Shown one piece after another: positions 8,854-17,922 of a stretch of 64,000 nucleotides of DNA; position 1 is the first letter of the stretch; each line of letters starts with the position of its first letter. The notes under the pieces are model-generated. The model saw only the letters and a list, made by a program, of their open reading frames with translations, had not been told where the DNA came from and did not search any database. This DNA is from Lachnospiraceae bacterium. GTDB taxonomy: Bacteria; Bacillota; Clostridia; Lachnospirales; Lachnospiraceae. Both the position numbers and the translations under genes were made by a program. Location: the NCBI GenBank assembly GCA_030524705.1, contig JAUNGD010000002.1, forward strand, positions 62,001 to 126,000, read 5' to 3'.

Positions 8854-9606
8854 ATGGATTTGCTTGAAAAGCTGAAAAATGACCCGCAAAATCCAAATCT
8901 GTATCGTGAGTATGGGATACAGCTTTTGAAGGAAAACCGCGGGGATGAGGCCCTGGAGGTTTTTTCCACCGGTCTGGTCTACAATCCGTTTGATTATGTG
9001 ATGCGTTTCTGGAGGGGACGTAAGTATATCGGCCGCGAGATGTACGTGCAGTCGGCAAGCGATCTGAAGCTGGCCGCGATGACCAATCCGGAGGACTGGG
9101 AATGCTGGTATTATCTTGGCGTAGCCTGCTATCTGGCGGGACTGTATGAGGAGGCAAAGGCCGCTCATGAAAGATCCCGTACCAATATGATCAAATACGG
9201 CATCAAGGCCGTGCCGGCCACCGTTGACTGGTATTGGATGATTTGTATGAAGCTGGGACAGAAAGAGGAGGCGCAGGCTGTACTTGACTACGTATATCCG
9301 GGAATGGAGACAGAGGATGGGGACTATCTTGCGCGCACGCTGCTGTACAAGGGCTATTACAAGCCGGAGAACTTCGTGGAAGAGCGCATGAAGGAGATCC
9401 AGAATCCAGAGCGCCCGAGAATCTATGAGCAGATGCTGACCTTCGGCCTGGCAAATTATCTGCATTATCAGGGACGCGACGAGGAGGCGGTTCCGCTCTT
9501 TAAATCACTGGCGGAAAGTCCTGACAACCGAAGCCTGTTTGCAGTGAAGCAGGCGATGGAGCAGCTCACAGAGCTGGGAATTGCGTATACGGTTCCGAAG
9601 GCATAA
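8854..9606 (+). CDS. Tetratricopeptide-repeat protein (paralogue 1 of 3)
   Basis: A 250-residue soluble protein with no signal peptide or membrane segment. Helix-pair repeats typical of TPRs run through it (for example DEALEVFSTGLVYNPFD, then WYYLGVACYLAGLYEEAKAAHERS). Two later genes at 16231 and 17090 share its layout, with matching segments MxLGQKEEAQ, LLYKG and FGLANYY, so the three are diverged paralogues. Start: ATG at 8854 has AGGAGG at 8841-8846; a TTG at 8827 is upstream of that site and unlikely. It is 52 bases before the peptide-binding protein gene. TPRs usually bind proteins or peptides; the partner and role are unknown. Confidence 0.9.
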   Translation: MDLLEKLKNDPQNPNLYREYGIQLLKENRGDEALEVFSTGLVYNPFDYVMRFWRGRKYIGREMYVQSASDLKLAAMTNPEDWECWYYLGVACYLAGLYEEAKAAHERSRTNMIKYGIKAVPATVDWYWMICMKLGQKEEAQAVLDYVYPGMETEDGDYLARTLLYKGYYKPENFVEERMKEIQNPERPRIYEQMLTFGLANYLHYQGRDEEAVPLFKSLAESPDNRSLFAVKQAMEQLTELGIAYTVPKA

Positions 9607-9658
9607 AGGATGCCCAGCGGGATATGTATAGATCAAAAAAAGAAAGAAGGGAATAACT

Positions 9659-11236
9659 ATGAAAAAGAAAAGTTCCGTATGGATGGCTCTTGCACTTACC
9701 TGTTCGCTTGCACTTGGATCCTTTGCCGGTGCGGGTGCGGTGAGCGCTGAGGAAGCGGAGTACAAGGATACCATTGTCTGGGTAATCGGAAATGACCAGG
9801 ATACCCTGGATCCGCAGATGAATGTTTCAAATGCAAAGGTAATTCCGCAGTATTATGAAGGCCTGGTGGGCTTTGATACTGACGGAAACGTCGTGTGCAG
9901 GATAGCGGAGAGCTATGAATCCAGCGAGGATAAGCTGACCTGGACCTTCCACCTGCGTGATGATGTGTATTTCCATTCCGGCAAGCAGTGTACGTCCGCT
10001 GACTTCCAGGCGACCTTTGACCGGCTTCTGGATCAGGAGCATCCGGTACGTCATACGGCGTCCTATACCTATATTGAGTCCACAGAGGCAGTGGATGATT
10101 TTACGTTTGTCATCCATCTGGCGCAGCCGAAGGCCTTCTTCCTGGAGTCAATTGCATCTCAGGTAGTAATGAATGCGGATTATATTGAAAAGTATGGAAC
10201 AGAGCTCGGAAATACGGCAGAGAGCGTTGACGGCTGCGGTCCTTTCAAATGCGGAGGCTGGACCAAGGGCGAGGAAATGATTTTTGAGCGTTTTGACGAT
10301 TATTACGGAGACGTTGCCGAGACAGAGACTGTCATTATGAAGATCGTTGCAGAGCAGACCTCCCGGGCCATTGCAATAGAGACCGGAGAGGCAGATATTG
10401 CGGACGGTATTTCACCGGATGATGCAGTGCGTCTCGATGAGCTGGATGGCATTACCGTGAGCAAGACAGACGGAAACGGCTGCCATGTGTTCCAATTTAA
10501 CTGCAAGTCTGACAATACGCCGATCCAGGATCCGAAGGTTCGTCTTGCCATCTGCTATGCAATTGACCGGGAGACGATCTGTGACTATCTGTACAGCGGC
10601 CTTGGAGAAGAACCGATTGATTCCATTATGGCTCCGTCAGTGGCAGGATATTCTTCTGTGGGAGTGCTGCCCTACGATGTGGACAAGGCAAAGGAGCTTC
10701 TGGCTGAGGCAGGCTATGCCGACGGCTTTGATATGACGATCATGACCACGGACGTTTACAACCGGGGTGTTGAGATGGGAGAAATCCTTGTAGAAGAGCT
10801 GAAGGAAGTGGGCATCAATGTAACGCTGGAGGTTGTGGAGCTTGCCGTATTCAGCTCTGCATGGGGTGGATTCACACCGGAAGAGTTCAACGAGCAGTTC
10901 GGCTGGGATATGTTCATCATGGGATCAGGCGGCGCTTCAAATGCAGACACGCTGCTGTACCGCATCATGCATTCGTCAGAAAATAATACAAATAATTACG
11001 GCTTCTATTCTAATGCAGAGGTAGATGAGCTCCTTGAAAAGGGCGCGGTTACCATAGATGAGGAAGAGCGTGACGAATGCTACAGAAGAATAGCGGAGAT
11101 CGTGATTTATGAGGATCCCTTTGGATGCTACATGAATCTTCGCAAGAACGTATATGCTCTGTCCGATAAAATTGAAAACTTTTCTGTCAAAGCGGCTAAT
11201 ACGATGAATCTGGCACGTATTCGCTGCAGAGCATAA
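9659..11236 (+). CDS. Peptide/nickel-type ABC transporter substrate-binding protein
   Basis: Extracytoplasmic family-5 binding protein (DppA/OppA/NikA class), 525 residues. It has an N-terminal Lys-rich signal peptide (residues 1-30) ending VSA before EE, then the family hallmarks: DTLDPQMNVS, YYEGLVGFD, LTWTFHLRDDVYFHSG with TSADFQATFDR, and DPKVRLAICYAIDR in the middle. A hydrophobic-core Cys (residue 15) is not in a good lipobox, so cleavage by signal peptidase I looks more likely than lipidation, which is unusual for a Gram-positive binding protein. It heads the transporter genes that follow. Peptides are the likeliest substrate given the downstream peptidase; nickel or opines are not excluded. 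Confidence 0.93.
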   Translation: MKKKSSVWMALALTCSLALGSFAGAGAVSAEEAEYKDTIVWVIGNDQDTLDPQMNVSNAKVIPQYYEGLVGFDTDGNVVCRIAESYESSEDKLTWTFHLRDDVYFHSGKQCTSADFQATFDRLLDQEHPVRHTASYTYIESTEAVDDFTFVIHLAQPKAFFLESIASQVVMNADYIEKYGTELGNTAESVDGCGPFKCGGWTKGEEMIFERFDDYYGDVAETETVIMKIVAEQTSRAIAIETGEADIADGISPDDAVRLDELDGITVSKTDGNGCHVFQFNCKSDNTPIQDPKVRLAICYAIDRETICDYLYSGLGEEPIDSIMAPSVAGYSSVGVLPYDVDKAKELLAEAGYADGFDMTIMTTDVYNRGVEMGEILVEELKEVGINVTLEVVELAVFSSAWGGFTPEEFNEQFGWDMFIMGSGGASNADTLLYRIMHSSENNTNNYGFYSNAEVDELLEKGAVTIDEEERDECYRRIAEIVIYEDPFGCYMNLRKNVYALSDKIENFSVKAANTMNLARIRCRA

Positions 11237-11274
11237 CGCGGAGGTTTGTTTTTAGCTAACAGTTAGATGGTTGA

Positions 11275-11312
11275 AGTGACGGAGATAATTTCGTGTTGTT
11301 TCCGTCGCTTTT
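11275..11312 (+). terminator. Attenuating hairpin between binding protein and permease genes
   Basis: AGTGACGGA (11275-11283) pairs with TCCGTCGCT (11301-11309, one G-T pair) and ends in a short T run. It lies in the 108-base gap after the binding-protein gene, where partial terminators commonly keep binding protein in excess over permease. Confidence 0.65.
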
Positions 11313-11344
11313 ACTATACTCATATTTTTTGAGGAGGTGTCCCG

Positions 11345-12265
11345 GTGTTTAAATATGTAGTAAAGCGGATTTTACAGATGATTCCCATGATGCTGATTCT
11401 GTCGCTGATTGTTTTTTTGATGGTCCGGCTGATTCCAGGAGACCCGGTGGACCTGATGCTCGGCCTGGATGTACCAAAGGATACGAAGGAATATGAACGG
11501 GAGAAGCTGGGCCTTAATGATCCACTTCCAGAGCAATATCTGCGCTTTGTGGGCAACGCGCTGAAGGGCGACCTGGGGACTTCCATTTTTTCCGGCGAGC
11601 CTGTTGTGGATGAGCTGGCAAAGCGGTTCCCGAAAACCCTGACGCTGGCGGTGGGCGGTACTCTGTTCGGAGCGCTGCTCGGAATTATTCTTGGAATCAT
11701 CGCGGCGATCCACAGGAACAAGCTGGCGGACAACATCATAGCGGTGGCGTCGCTGCTGGCAGTTTCGACTCCATCGTTTTTCCTGGCCCTGATTTTGATG
11801 CTGATTTTCTGTCTGCAGCTTCGGTGGCTCCCAAGTATAGGAATGGATTCCTGGAAGGGAGCGATACTTCCGATTGTCACCCTGGGGGCGCAGGCGGTGG
11901 GCTCCATTGCGCGGACAACGCGCAGCTCTATGCTGGATGTGATTCATCAGGATTATATACGTACCTCCCGGGCGCGGGGCGTGCCGGAACGGGTGGTAAT
12001 TTACGTGCATGCGTTTAAAAATGCGCTGATCCCGATTCTGACCGCAGTTGGGTTGCGTTTTGGAGGCCTGCTGGCCGGAGCAACGCTGGTGGAGACCGTA
12101 TTTTCCATTCCGGGAATCGGGCGGTTCGTGGTGGATTCCGTCAGCAACCGGGATTATCCGGCGATACAGGGCTCGGTTCTTGTGCTGGCGCTGACGTTTG
12201 TCGTTGTTAACACGGCGGTGGATCTGCTTTATGCTGTCGTTGATCCCCGTGTGAAATATGAATAA
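11345..12265 (+). CDS. Peptide-type ABC transporter permease (DppB-like)
   Basis: A 306-residue inner-membrane permease with about six helices. It starts MFKYVVKRILQMIPMM, has the DppB-type RLIPGDPVD segment after helix 1, and near residues 190-225 the ABC-coupling (EAA) loop with ARTTRSSMLDVIHQDYIRTSRARG. GTG at 11345 follows AGGAGGTG at the right distance. It pairs with the permease encoded next to form the channel for solute handed over by the binding protein at 9659. Confidence 0.94.
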   Translation: MFKYVVKRILQMIPMMLILSLIVFLMVRLIPGDPVDLMLGLDVPKDTKEYEREKLGLNDPLPEQYLRFVGNALKGDLGTSIFSGEPVVDELAKRFPKTLTLAVGGTLFGALLGIILGIIAAIHRNKLADNIIAVASLLAVSTPSFFLALILMLIFCLQLRWLPSIGMDSWKGAILPIVTLGAQAVGSIARTTRSSMLDVIHQDYIRTSRARGVPERVVIYVHAFKNALIPILTAVGLRFGGLLAGATLVETVFSIPGIGRFVVDSVSNRDYPAIQGSVLVLALTFVVVNTAVDLLYAVVDPRVKYE

Positions 12266-12277
12266 GGGAGGGCGGAG

Positions 12278-13138
12278 ATGAAAAAGAAAGGTACATTTTT
12301 ATCAAAACACCCGATTCTGCGCAGGTTTATGCGGCGGAAGGTGTCTGTCGCGGCTGCGGTGATTCTGATTCTGTTCGTTCTGACGGCAATCTTCGGACCA
12401 TACATTTGGAAAACGGACCCGCTGGCCCAGAGCGTCATGAAGAAGTACGGTCCTATGACGGCGGAGCATCCGCTGGGGACGGACAATCTGGGAAGAGATA
12501 CCCTGGCCCGGATGATCCAGGGAGCCCGGACCTCTCTTACCATCAGCTTTGCCGGCGTGCTTTCCGGCTCTGCCATCGGCGTGCTCCTGGGCGTATTTGC
12601 GGGATATTTCGGAGGTTGGATTGATGCGCTGATCAGCCGCCTGGTGGATGTGCTTCTGGCGTTTCCGGGACTGCTGCTGGCTATTACGATTGTGGCGATT
12701 CTCGGCTCAGGCTCCATCAATACAGTAATTGCGATTTCCATTTTTACGGTTCCGGCCATGACAAGAATGATGAGGGGCTGCGTCATCGGCCTGAAAAATG
12801 CGGAATATGTGCAGGCCTGCTACACGATGGGAGAGAGCGACATGCGGATTATATTTCATCATATTATTCCGAATGCGATGTCCCAGATCATTGTCAATGT
12901 GACGCTGGGGCTTGGCGCTGCAATTCTGACGGCTTCTTCGCTGTCCTTCCTGGGGCTTGGCGTTACGCCGCCGGAGGCGGAATGGGGCGCGATGCTGTCC
13001 AACATGCGCGAGGTAGTGCGCACGTATCCGATGGGAGTTCTCGTGCCGGGTATTGCGATTACTCTGGTGGTCATGAGCTTCAGCCTGGTGGGAGACGGAC
13101 TGCGGGATGCGCTTGACCCGAAGCTGAAGAATAATTAA
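12278..13138 (+). CDS. Peptide-type ABC transporter permease (DppC-like)
   Basis: Second permease subunit, 286 residues. It shows the DppC pattern: a cytoplasmic basic N terminus (KKKGTFLSKHP), one membrane helix, an external segment containing EHPLGTDNLGRDTLARMIQGAR, then five helices with the EAA loop (ARMMRG... EYVQACYTMGESDMRIIFHHI). Twelve bases separate it from the DppB-like gene. Stop and next ribosome site overlap, indicating one transcript with the two ATPase genes. Confidence 0.94.
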   Translation: MKKKGTFLSKHPILRRFMRRKVSVAAAVILILFVLTAIFGPYIWKTDPLAQSVMKKYGPMTAEHPLGTDNLGRDTLARMIQGARTSLTISFAGVLSGSAIGVLLGVFAGYFGGWIDALISRLVDVLLAFPGLLLAITIVAILGSGSINTVIAISIFTVPAMTRMMRGCVIGLKNAEYVQACYTMGESDMRIIFHHIIPNAMSQIIVNVTLGLGAAILTASSLSFLGLGVTPPEAEWGAMLSNMREVVRTYPMGVLVPGIAITLVVMSFSLVGDGLRDALDPKLKNN

Positions 13139-13153
13139 GGAGGTGTGCGCGCA

Positions 13154-14137
13154 GTGGCAGAAAAAGTACTTCAGGTGAAAAATCTTAAGACTTACTATTA
13201 TACAGAAGAAGGCGTGGTACCGGCGGTAGACGGTCTTGATTTTGATGTGGAAAAGGGAGAGACCTTTGCGATCGTGGGAGAATCCGGCTGCGGAAAATCC
13301 GTTACCTCCCTTTCTGTTTTGCGGTTAGTCCCCACCCCGCCCGGAAAGATCGTAGGCGGAGAAATCCTTTATAACGGAGAGGATTTGTTGAAAAAAACGG
13401 AAAAGGAAATGCGCGGGATACGGGGCAATGAAATATCCATGGTCTTTCAGGAGCCGATGACGAGTCTGAATCCGGTGTTTACGGTGGGCAGGCAGATCGG
13501 GGAGTCCTTTAAATTCCATCAGAATATGGGAAAAAATGAAGCCCGGCAGCGTTCCATTGAAATGCTGCGACTGGTGGGGATTCCGTCGGCGGAAAAGGTG
13601 GTGGACGATTATCCGCACCAGCTTTCCGGCGGGATGCGTCAGCGTGTCATGATCGCAATGGCGCTGGCCTGCAATCCCAGGCTTTTGATTGCAGATGAAC
13701 CGACAACGGCGCTGGACGTGACGATCCAGGCCCAGATCCTGCATTTGCTGAAGGAGCTGAAGGAAAAGACCGGCACCTCTATTATCCTGATTACGCATGA
13801 TCTGGGGATCGTGGCGCAGATTGCGCAGCGTGTTATGGTCATGTACAGCGGACAGGCAGTGGAAAGCTGCGACGTCCGCACCATTTATAAGAATCCGCTG
13901 CACCCCTATACCGAGGGGCTGCTGGCCTCAGTGCCGAAGCTCACGGACGAGGAGATAGAGGAGCTTCCGAGCATTCCGGGCATGGTTCCCTCCCCCAGCG
14001 ATCTGCCGAAGGGCTGCAGGTTTGCCCCGCGCTGCTGCAAAGCGGGAAAGCGGTGCCTGGAGCAGAGGCCGGAGCTCAAAGAAGTGGAGCCTGGACATAA
14101 GGTGCGCTGTTTTCTTTATGAGGGAGGTGTGGATTGA
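13154..14137 (+). CDS. Peptide-type ABC transporter ATP-binding protein (DppD-like)
   Basis: Cytoplasmic ATPase of 327 residues. Walker A GESGCGKS, signature LSGGMRQRVMIAMAL, Walker B LLIADEPTTALD, and the H-loop HDLG are intact. The C-terminal extension holds the oligopeptide/dipeptide transporter domain with GCRFAPRC and later cysteines, which in relatives can bind a metal cluster. I prefer GTG at 13154, which lies 8 bases after AAGGAGGTG; a GTG at 13145 is inside that site. Its end overlaps the next ATPase gene by one base, TGATG. Confidence 0.94.
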   Translation: MAEKVLQVKNLKTYYYTEEGVVPAVDGLDFDVEKGETFAIVGESGCGKSVTSLSVLRLVPTPPGKIVGGEILYNGEDLLKKTEKEMRGIRGNEISMVFQEPMTSLNPVFTVGRQIGESFKFHQNMGKNEARQRSIEMLRLVGIPSAEKVVDDYPHQLSGGMRQRVMIAMALACNPRLLIADEPTTALDVTIQAQILHLLKELKEKTGTSIILITHDLGIVAQIAQRVMVMYSGQAVESCDVRTIYKNPLHPYTEGLLASVPKLTDEEIEELPSIPGMVPSPSDLPKGCRFAPRCCKAGKRCLEQRPELKEVEPGHKVRCFLYEGGVD

Positions 14138-15129
14138 TGGAAGCCAGAAAACTGCTTGAGGTAAAAAATCTGAAGGTGTATTATCCGATTGGCGGGAAGA
14201 GAAAAAAATCCTCCGGTTCTTTCGTCAGAGCGGTGGACGGAATAAGCTTTGATGTGTATGAGGGAGAGACCTTCGGCATTGTGGGCGAATCCGGCTGCGG
14301 AAAGTCTACGACCGGAAAGACGCTGGTGCGTCTGAATAAGCCCACGGAGGGCACGGTGCTTTTTGAGGGGCGGGATCTCAGCCTGCATGCGAAACGCAGG
14401 GATGTGATGGAGCTGACCCAGAAGATTCAGATTATTTTTCAGGATCCTTATTCCTCACTGGATCCGAGGCTTACCATCGGAAAATGCATCGAGGAGCCGC
14501 TGATCGTGCATAAGAAGGGGAATGCGGAGGAGCGCAGGAAGCGTGTGCTGGAGCTGATGCATGACGTTGGCCTGAGGGAGGAACAGTATACCCGGTATCC
14601 CCATGAATTTTCCGGCGGGCAGCGGCAGAGAATCGGCGTCGCCCGGGCCCTGGCCCTCAATCCCTCGCTGATCGTATGCGATGAACCGGTGTCGGCCCTG
14701 GATGTGTCAATTCAGGCCCAGATCCTGAATCTGATGAAAGAATTACAGAAAAAGTATAATCTGACCTATATTTTTATTTCACATAATCTGAGTGTTGTCA
14801 AGCATGTCTGCGACCGTATCGCGGTGATGTACCTCGGCAATATTATGGAAATCGGCGATAAAAAGGACCTGTTCAGCAATCCGGCGCATCCCTATACCCA
14901 GGCGCTTTTGGATGCTATTCCGGTGCCGGATCCCGATGTTGTCAGTATGACGGGAACTCTGGAGGGGGATGTGCCCAGCCCTGTGAATCCGCCCTCCGGC
15001 TGCGTATTCCATACGAGGTGCCGTTACGCCTGTGATCAGTGCCGGAGGGAGAAGCCGGAGCTGAAGGCAGTGGGAGACGGCCATTTCGCGGCATGCTGGA
15101 AATGTGAAGAACTGAGAAAGGAGAACTAA
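14137..15129 (+). CDS. Peptide-type ABC transporter ATP-binding protein (DppF-like)
   Basis: Second ATPase of the importer, 330 residues. It has Walker A GESGCGKST, the Q-loop region FQDPYSSLDPR typical of DppF/OppF, signature FSGGQRQRIGVARAL, Walker B LIVCDEPVSALD and H-loop SHNLS, plus the C-terminal GCVFHTRCRYAC motif. ATG at 14137 has GGGAGGTG seven bases upstream; TTG at 14134 is a poorer alternative. It is followed after two bases by the triple-Rid gene, tying that gene to the transporter operon. Confidence 0.94.
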   Translation: MEARKLLEVKNLKVYYPIGGKRKKSSGSFVRAVDGISFDVYEGETFGIVGESGCGKSTTGKTLVRLNKPTEGTVLFEGRDLSLHAKRRDVMELTQKIQIIFQDPYSSLDPRLTIGKCIEEPLIVHKKGNAEERRKRVLELMHDVGLREEQYTRYPHEFSGGQRQRIGVARALALNPSLIVCDEPVSALDVSIQAQILNLMKELQKKYNLTYIFISHNLSVVKHVCDRIAVMYLGNIMEIGDKKDLFSNPAHPYTQALLDAIPVPDPDVVSMTGTLEGDVPSPVNPPSGCVFHTRCRYACDQCRREKPELKAVGDGHFAACWKCEELRKEN

Positions 15130-15131
15130 GT

Positions 15132-16217
15132 ATGGCGTCTCATTTTTATGATGTTGTCCCGGGAAGAGCTGCCCGGGTGGTGTTCAGCCATAATCTGGCC
15201 TTTTTTACCGGTCATGCGGCTCCGCAGTATCCGACGCTGCAGAAACAGACAGAAGCGGTGCTGAAGCGTTATGAGGAGCTTTTTGACCAGTTTGGCCTGT
15301 TGAAAAAGAATATTATTTATGCTGCCTGCTATCTGAAAAATGCAGATGAGGAGGAAGAATTTGCAAGAGCGTATACACAGTGGTGCGACCCTGAAAATCC
15401 GCCGGCGGGTTATACCGTAACGGGAATTCCCATCCAGCACAGTCCGGTGGGGGATAACGTTCTGGTGGAGCTTCAGTTCATCGTTGCCACCGATCCCGAA
15501 GCAAAGATTAAGCGTTATGACATTGCAAAGGGATGCCGGGTGGCGGTGTACGACGGAATGGCATATTTTACAGGACACGTCAGCCCCAAGGAGGATGGAG
15601 CGGAGAAACAGACTCAGAGCGTTCTGGCAAGATACGAGGAGCTGTTTAAGCGTTTCCATCTGAAAAAGGAAAATGTAGTTGCGGCCTACGCCTTTTTGAA
15701 GAACGCCGATCAGTATGAGGCCGTGACGAAGCAGATGGCGGACTTCTTCGGTGAAAATCCGCCGGCCGCTGTCATTGTAGGGGCGAGCCCCAATCAAAAT
15801 ACGGCAATGGGACCGAGAATCGAGATCGAGCTCGCGCTGTTTGTGGCGACGGGAGAGAAGCCGGACATTGTCCGCAGAGATGTTTTCCCGGGCATGAGCC
15901 GTGTGGTGGAGTATAACGGACTGGCTTGGTTTTCGGCACACTGCGCTTCCTCAGGAAGCACATTGAAGGAGCAGACCGCCGTCCTGGCGGAGCGTTACAG
16001 CGAGCTGTTTGAGCAGTTCGGATATAAGCGGGAGAATGTGGTCATGGCTTACGGATACGTAAGGGACATCGGGAAATGCCTGGAATTTGAGGCGCCGATG
16101 AGCACCTGGAGGGATCAGGAACGGCCCCCGGCAGGCGTGTTGGTGGAAGCCGGTATGTGCGGGCCGGAGTGTCATCTGGAGCTGCAGTTTATCGTGTCAG
16201 TGGACGAATCTGAGTAA
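15132..16217 (+). CDS. Protein of three tandem RidA/YjgF-like domains
   Basis: A 361-residue protein built from three homologous units (about 1-121, 122-241, 242-361). Each has an entry strand with AFFTGH/AYFTGH/AWFSAH, a QTxxVLxRYxELF helix, an FxxKxENVVxAYxxLKNAD segment, PPA, and a strand ending VELQFIVAT or similar: the Rid fold in tandem. Ordinary Rid proteins are single domains that form trimers, so this chain could fold as a one-polypeptide trimer. The Arg following the conserved Pro-Ala in deaminase-active RidA is replaced by Gly93, Ala213 and Gly335 in the three units, so classical imine deaminase activity is doubtful. Located two bases after the transporter ATPase gene and before TPR genes. 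The reaction or ligand is unknown. Confidence 0.88.
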   Translation: MASHFYDVVPGRAARVVFSHNLAFFTGHAAPQYPTLQKQTEAVLKRYEELFDQFGLLKKNIIYAACYLKNADEEEEFARAYTQWCDPENPPAGYTVTGIPIQHSPVGDNVLVELQFIVATDPEAKIKRYDIAKGCRVAVYDGMAYFTGHVSPKEDGAEKQTQSVLARYEELFKRFHLKKENVVAAYAFLKNADQYEAVTKQMADFFGENPPAAVIVGASPNQNTAMGPRIEIELALFVATGEKPDIVRRDVFPGMSRVVEYNGLAWFSAHCASSGSTLKEQTAVLAERYSELFEQFGYKRENVVMAYGYVRDIGKCLEFEAPMSTWRDQERPPAGVLVEAGMCGPECHLELQFIVSVDESE

Positions 16218-16230
16218 AGGAGGAGAGAGT

Positions 16231-17073
16231 ATGGGTGAAAAGAAAAAGATGGGGCTGGATATTGCACGTTCCAGTACGCTGGTGCAGCCGTATCAGGTCA
16301 TGAGCTGGGAGCGGAATCCGATTCCGAAGGATCAGGAGCTGGATGCAATTCAGAGCCAGATTGATGCAGAGCCGGAGCGTGCGGAGCTTTATATGAAAAA
16401 GGGACACCGTCTGGCCGTTTTGGGATATTACAGGGAGGCCGGGGAATGTTATTCCCAGGCAATTACCTATGATCCGTTTAACTGGGAATTTTACCGCCAT
16501 CGCGCACACCGCTTTCTTTCCTGCGGCCTGTTTGCAGACGCGGCGGCTGATTTTACGATGGCGAGCCGTCTCAATCCGAAGGACTGGAACGTGTGGTATC
16601 ATCTCGGGCTGTCCTATTTTCTGCTGGGGATGTATGAGAAGGCAGACTGGGCGTATACGCGCTGCGCTGCGCTGAACAAAACGAAGGAGGAGCTGGTGGC
16701 GGTGGCAGACTGGCGCTATATGACGCTGATGCGGCTGGGCCAAAAGGAAGAGGCGCAGCAGCTTCTGGATACAATTGAACCGGACCTTGAGATAACAGAC
16801 ATAGCCAGCGCTGCATACTACAAACGACTTCTGCTGTACAAGGGCCTGATTTCACCGGAGGAGCTTTTTGAGAACGTAGATCCGAAGGCGGGAGCAGGGC
16901 TGGGGGTGATCACCCAGGGCTTTGGACTTGCAAATTATTATCTGTTCCGGGGAGAGACGCAGAAGTATGAGGAGCTCCTTGAGCAGGTAATCGAAACATC
17001 TGCGAACAGCCGCTGGTACAGTGCGTTTGCCTGTCTGGCCGCCCACGCGGACCAGCAAAGAAATACAAAATAG
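16231..17073 (+). CDS. Tetratricopeptide-repeat protein (paralogue 2 of 3)
   Basis: A 280-residue cytosolic protein of TPR-like helix pairs, without signal peptide or membrane segment. The repeats include YMKKGHRLAVLGYYREAGECYSQAI, then a segment with YRHRAHRFLSCGLFADAAADFTMAS, and WYHLGLSYFLLGMYEKADWAY. The next gene is a clear close paralogue (shared YRHRAHR, DAAADFTxASRLNPKDWNV, YHLGLSxFLL), and the gene at 8854 is a more distant one. ATG at 16231 follows AAGGAGGAGAG. Placed 13 bases after the triple-Rid gene. I do not recognise a named family; a scaffold or peptide-binding role is only a guess. Confidence 0.88.
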   Translation: MGEKKKMGLDIARSSTLVQPYQVMSWERNPIPKDQELDAIQSQIDAEPERAELYMKKGHRLAVLGYYREAGECYSQAITYDPFNWEFYRHRAHRFLSCGLFADAAADFTMASRLNPKDWNVWYHLGLSYFLLGMYEKADWAYTRCAALNKTKEELVAVADWRYMTLMRLGQKEEAQQLLDTIEPDLEITDIASAAYYKRLLLYKGLISPEELFENVDPKAGAGLGVITQGFGLANYYLFRGETQKYEELLEQVIETSANSRWYSAFACLAAHADQQRNTK

Positions 17074-17089
17074 AGGGAGGGTGTATCGT

Positions 17090-17896
17090 ATGGAATTCAA
17101 TCAGAATTATGAAAGAGCCAGCTGGGAGCGGTGCGAGGTTCCCGGCGACAGTCTGATCGAGGCGGCGGAGGCCGCCCTGCGGGAGGACCCGGACAACGGA
17201 GTGCGCTGGATGAAAAAAGGACATGCACATGCACGTCTTTCTCTGATGCGTGAGGCGGAGGAATACTATGCCATGGCAATCGCCTGCGATCCGTTTTGCT
17301 GGGAATATTACCGGCACCGGGCGCACCGGATGCTGTCCTGCTGGCGTTTCCAGGACGCCGCGGCGGATTTTACCATTGCATCCCGTCTGAATCCGAAGGA
17401 CTGGAATGTGTTTTACCATCTGGGTCTTTCCTTTTTCCTGCTGCGGGATTACGAACGGGCCGCAAAGGCGTATCAGCGCTGCTATGAGCTTACGAAGGCA
17501 GAGCAGGAGCTGATCGCGGTCAGCGACTGGTATTATATGACGCTGTTGCGTTTGGGAAAAAAGGAAGAGGCGCAGTGTATACTTGACCGCATCACAGAAA
17601 ATATGGAGCCGGGAGACAATACGGCTTATTACGCCCGGCTGTTGATGTACAAGGGTCTGAAAAGGCCGGAGGAGCTGCTGGCGGCCGACCCGGAGAAGAC
17701 GACGGATATTGAGCTTGTGACCATGGGCTTTGGAATCGGAAATTATTATCTGATGAACGGCGAGCCGGAGAAGGGCTATGAGGTGATGGAGCGCGTCGTC
17801 AAGGCCGGAGATCAGAGTGATTGTTACTTTGCATTTGCTTATCTTGCGTCCAAGGCGGAGCTGTCTGCGCGTGAACAGAACCGGGAGGCCGTATAA
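17090..17896 (+). CDS. Tetratricopeptide-repeat protein (paralogue 3 of 3)
   Basis: A 268-residue TPR-type protein closely related to its upstream neighbour, clearly by tandem duplication and divergence. Conserved blocks run through most of the length: WMKKGHAHARL, YYRHRAHRMLSCW, AAADFTIASRLNPKDWNV, LRLGKKEEAQ, LLMYKGL and GFGIGNYYLMNGE. Start at ATG 17090 is supported by GAGGGAGGG just upstream; an earlier in-frame start at 17021 would overlap the previous gene. It is 26 bases from the S9 peptidase gene. Both close copies begin with a short N-terminal SWER motif of unknown role. Confidence 0.88.
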   Translation: MEFNQNYERASWERCEVPGDSLIEAAEAALREDPDNGVRWMKKGHAHARLSLMREAEEYYAMAIACDPFCWEYYRHRAHRMLSCWRFQDAAADFTIASRLNPKDWNVFYHLGLSFFLLRDYERAAKAYQRCYELTKAEQELIAVSDWYYMTLLRLGKKEEAQCILDRITENMEPGDNTAYYARLLMYKGLKRPEELLAADPEKTTDIELVTMGFGIGNYYLMNGEPEKGYEVMERVVKAGDQSDCYFAFAYLASKAELSAREQNREAV

Positions 17897-17922
17897 TCTG
17901 AAAAAACCGGAGGAGGGTAAGT

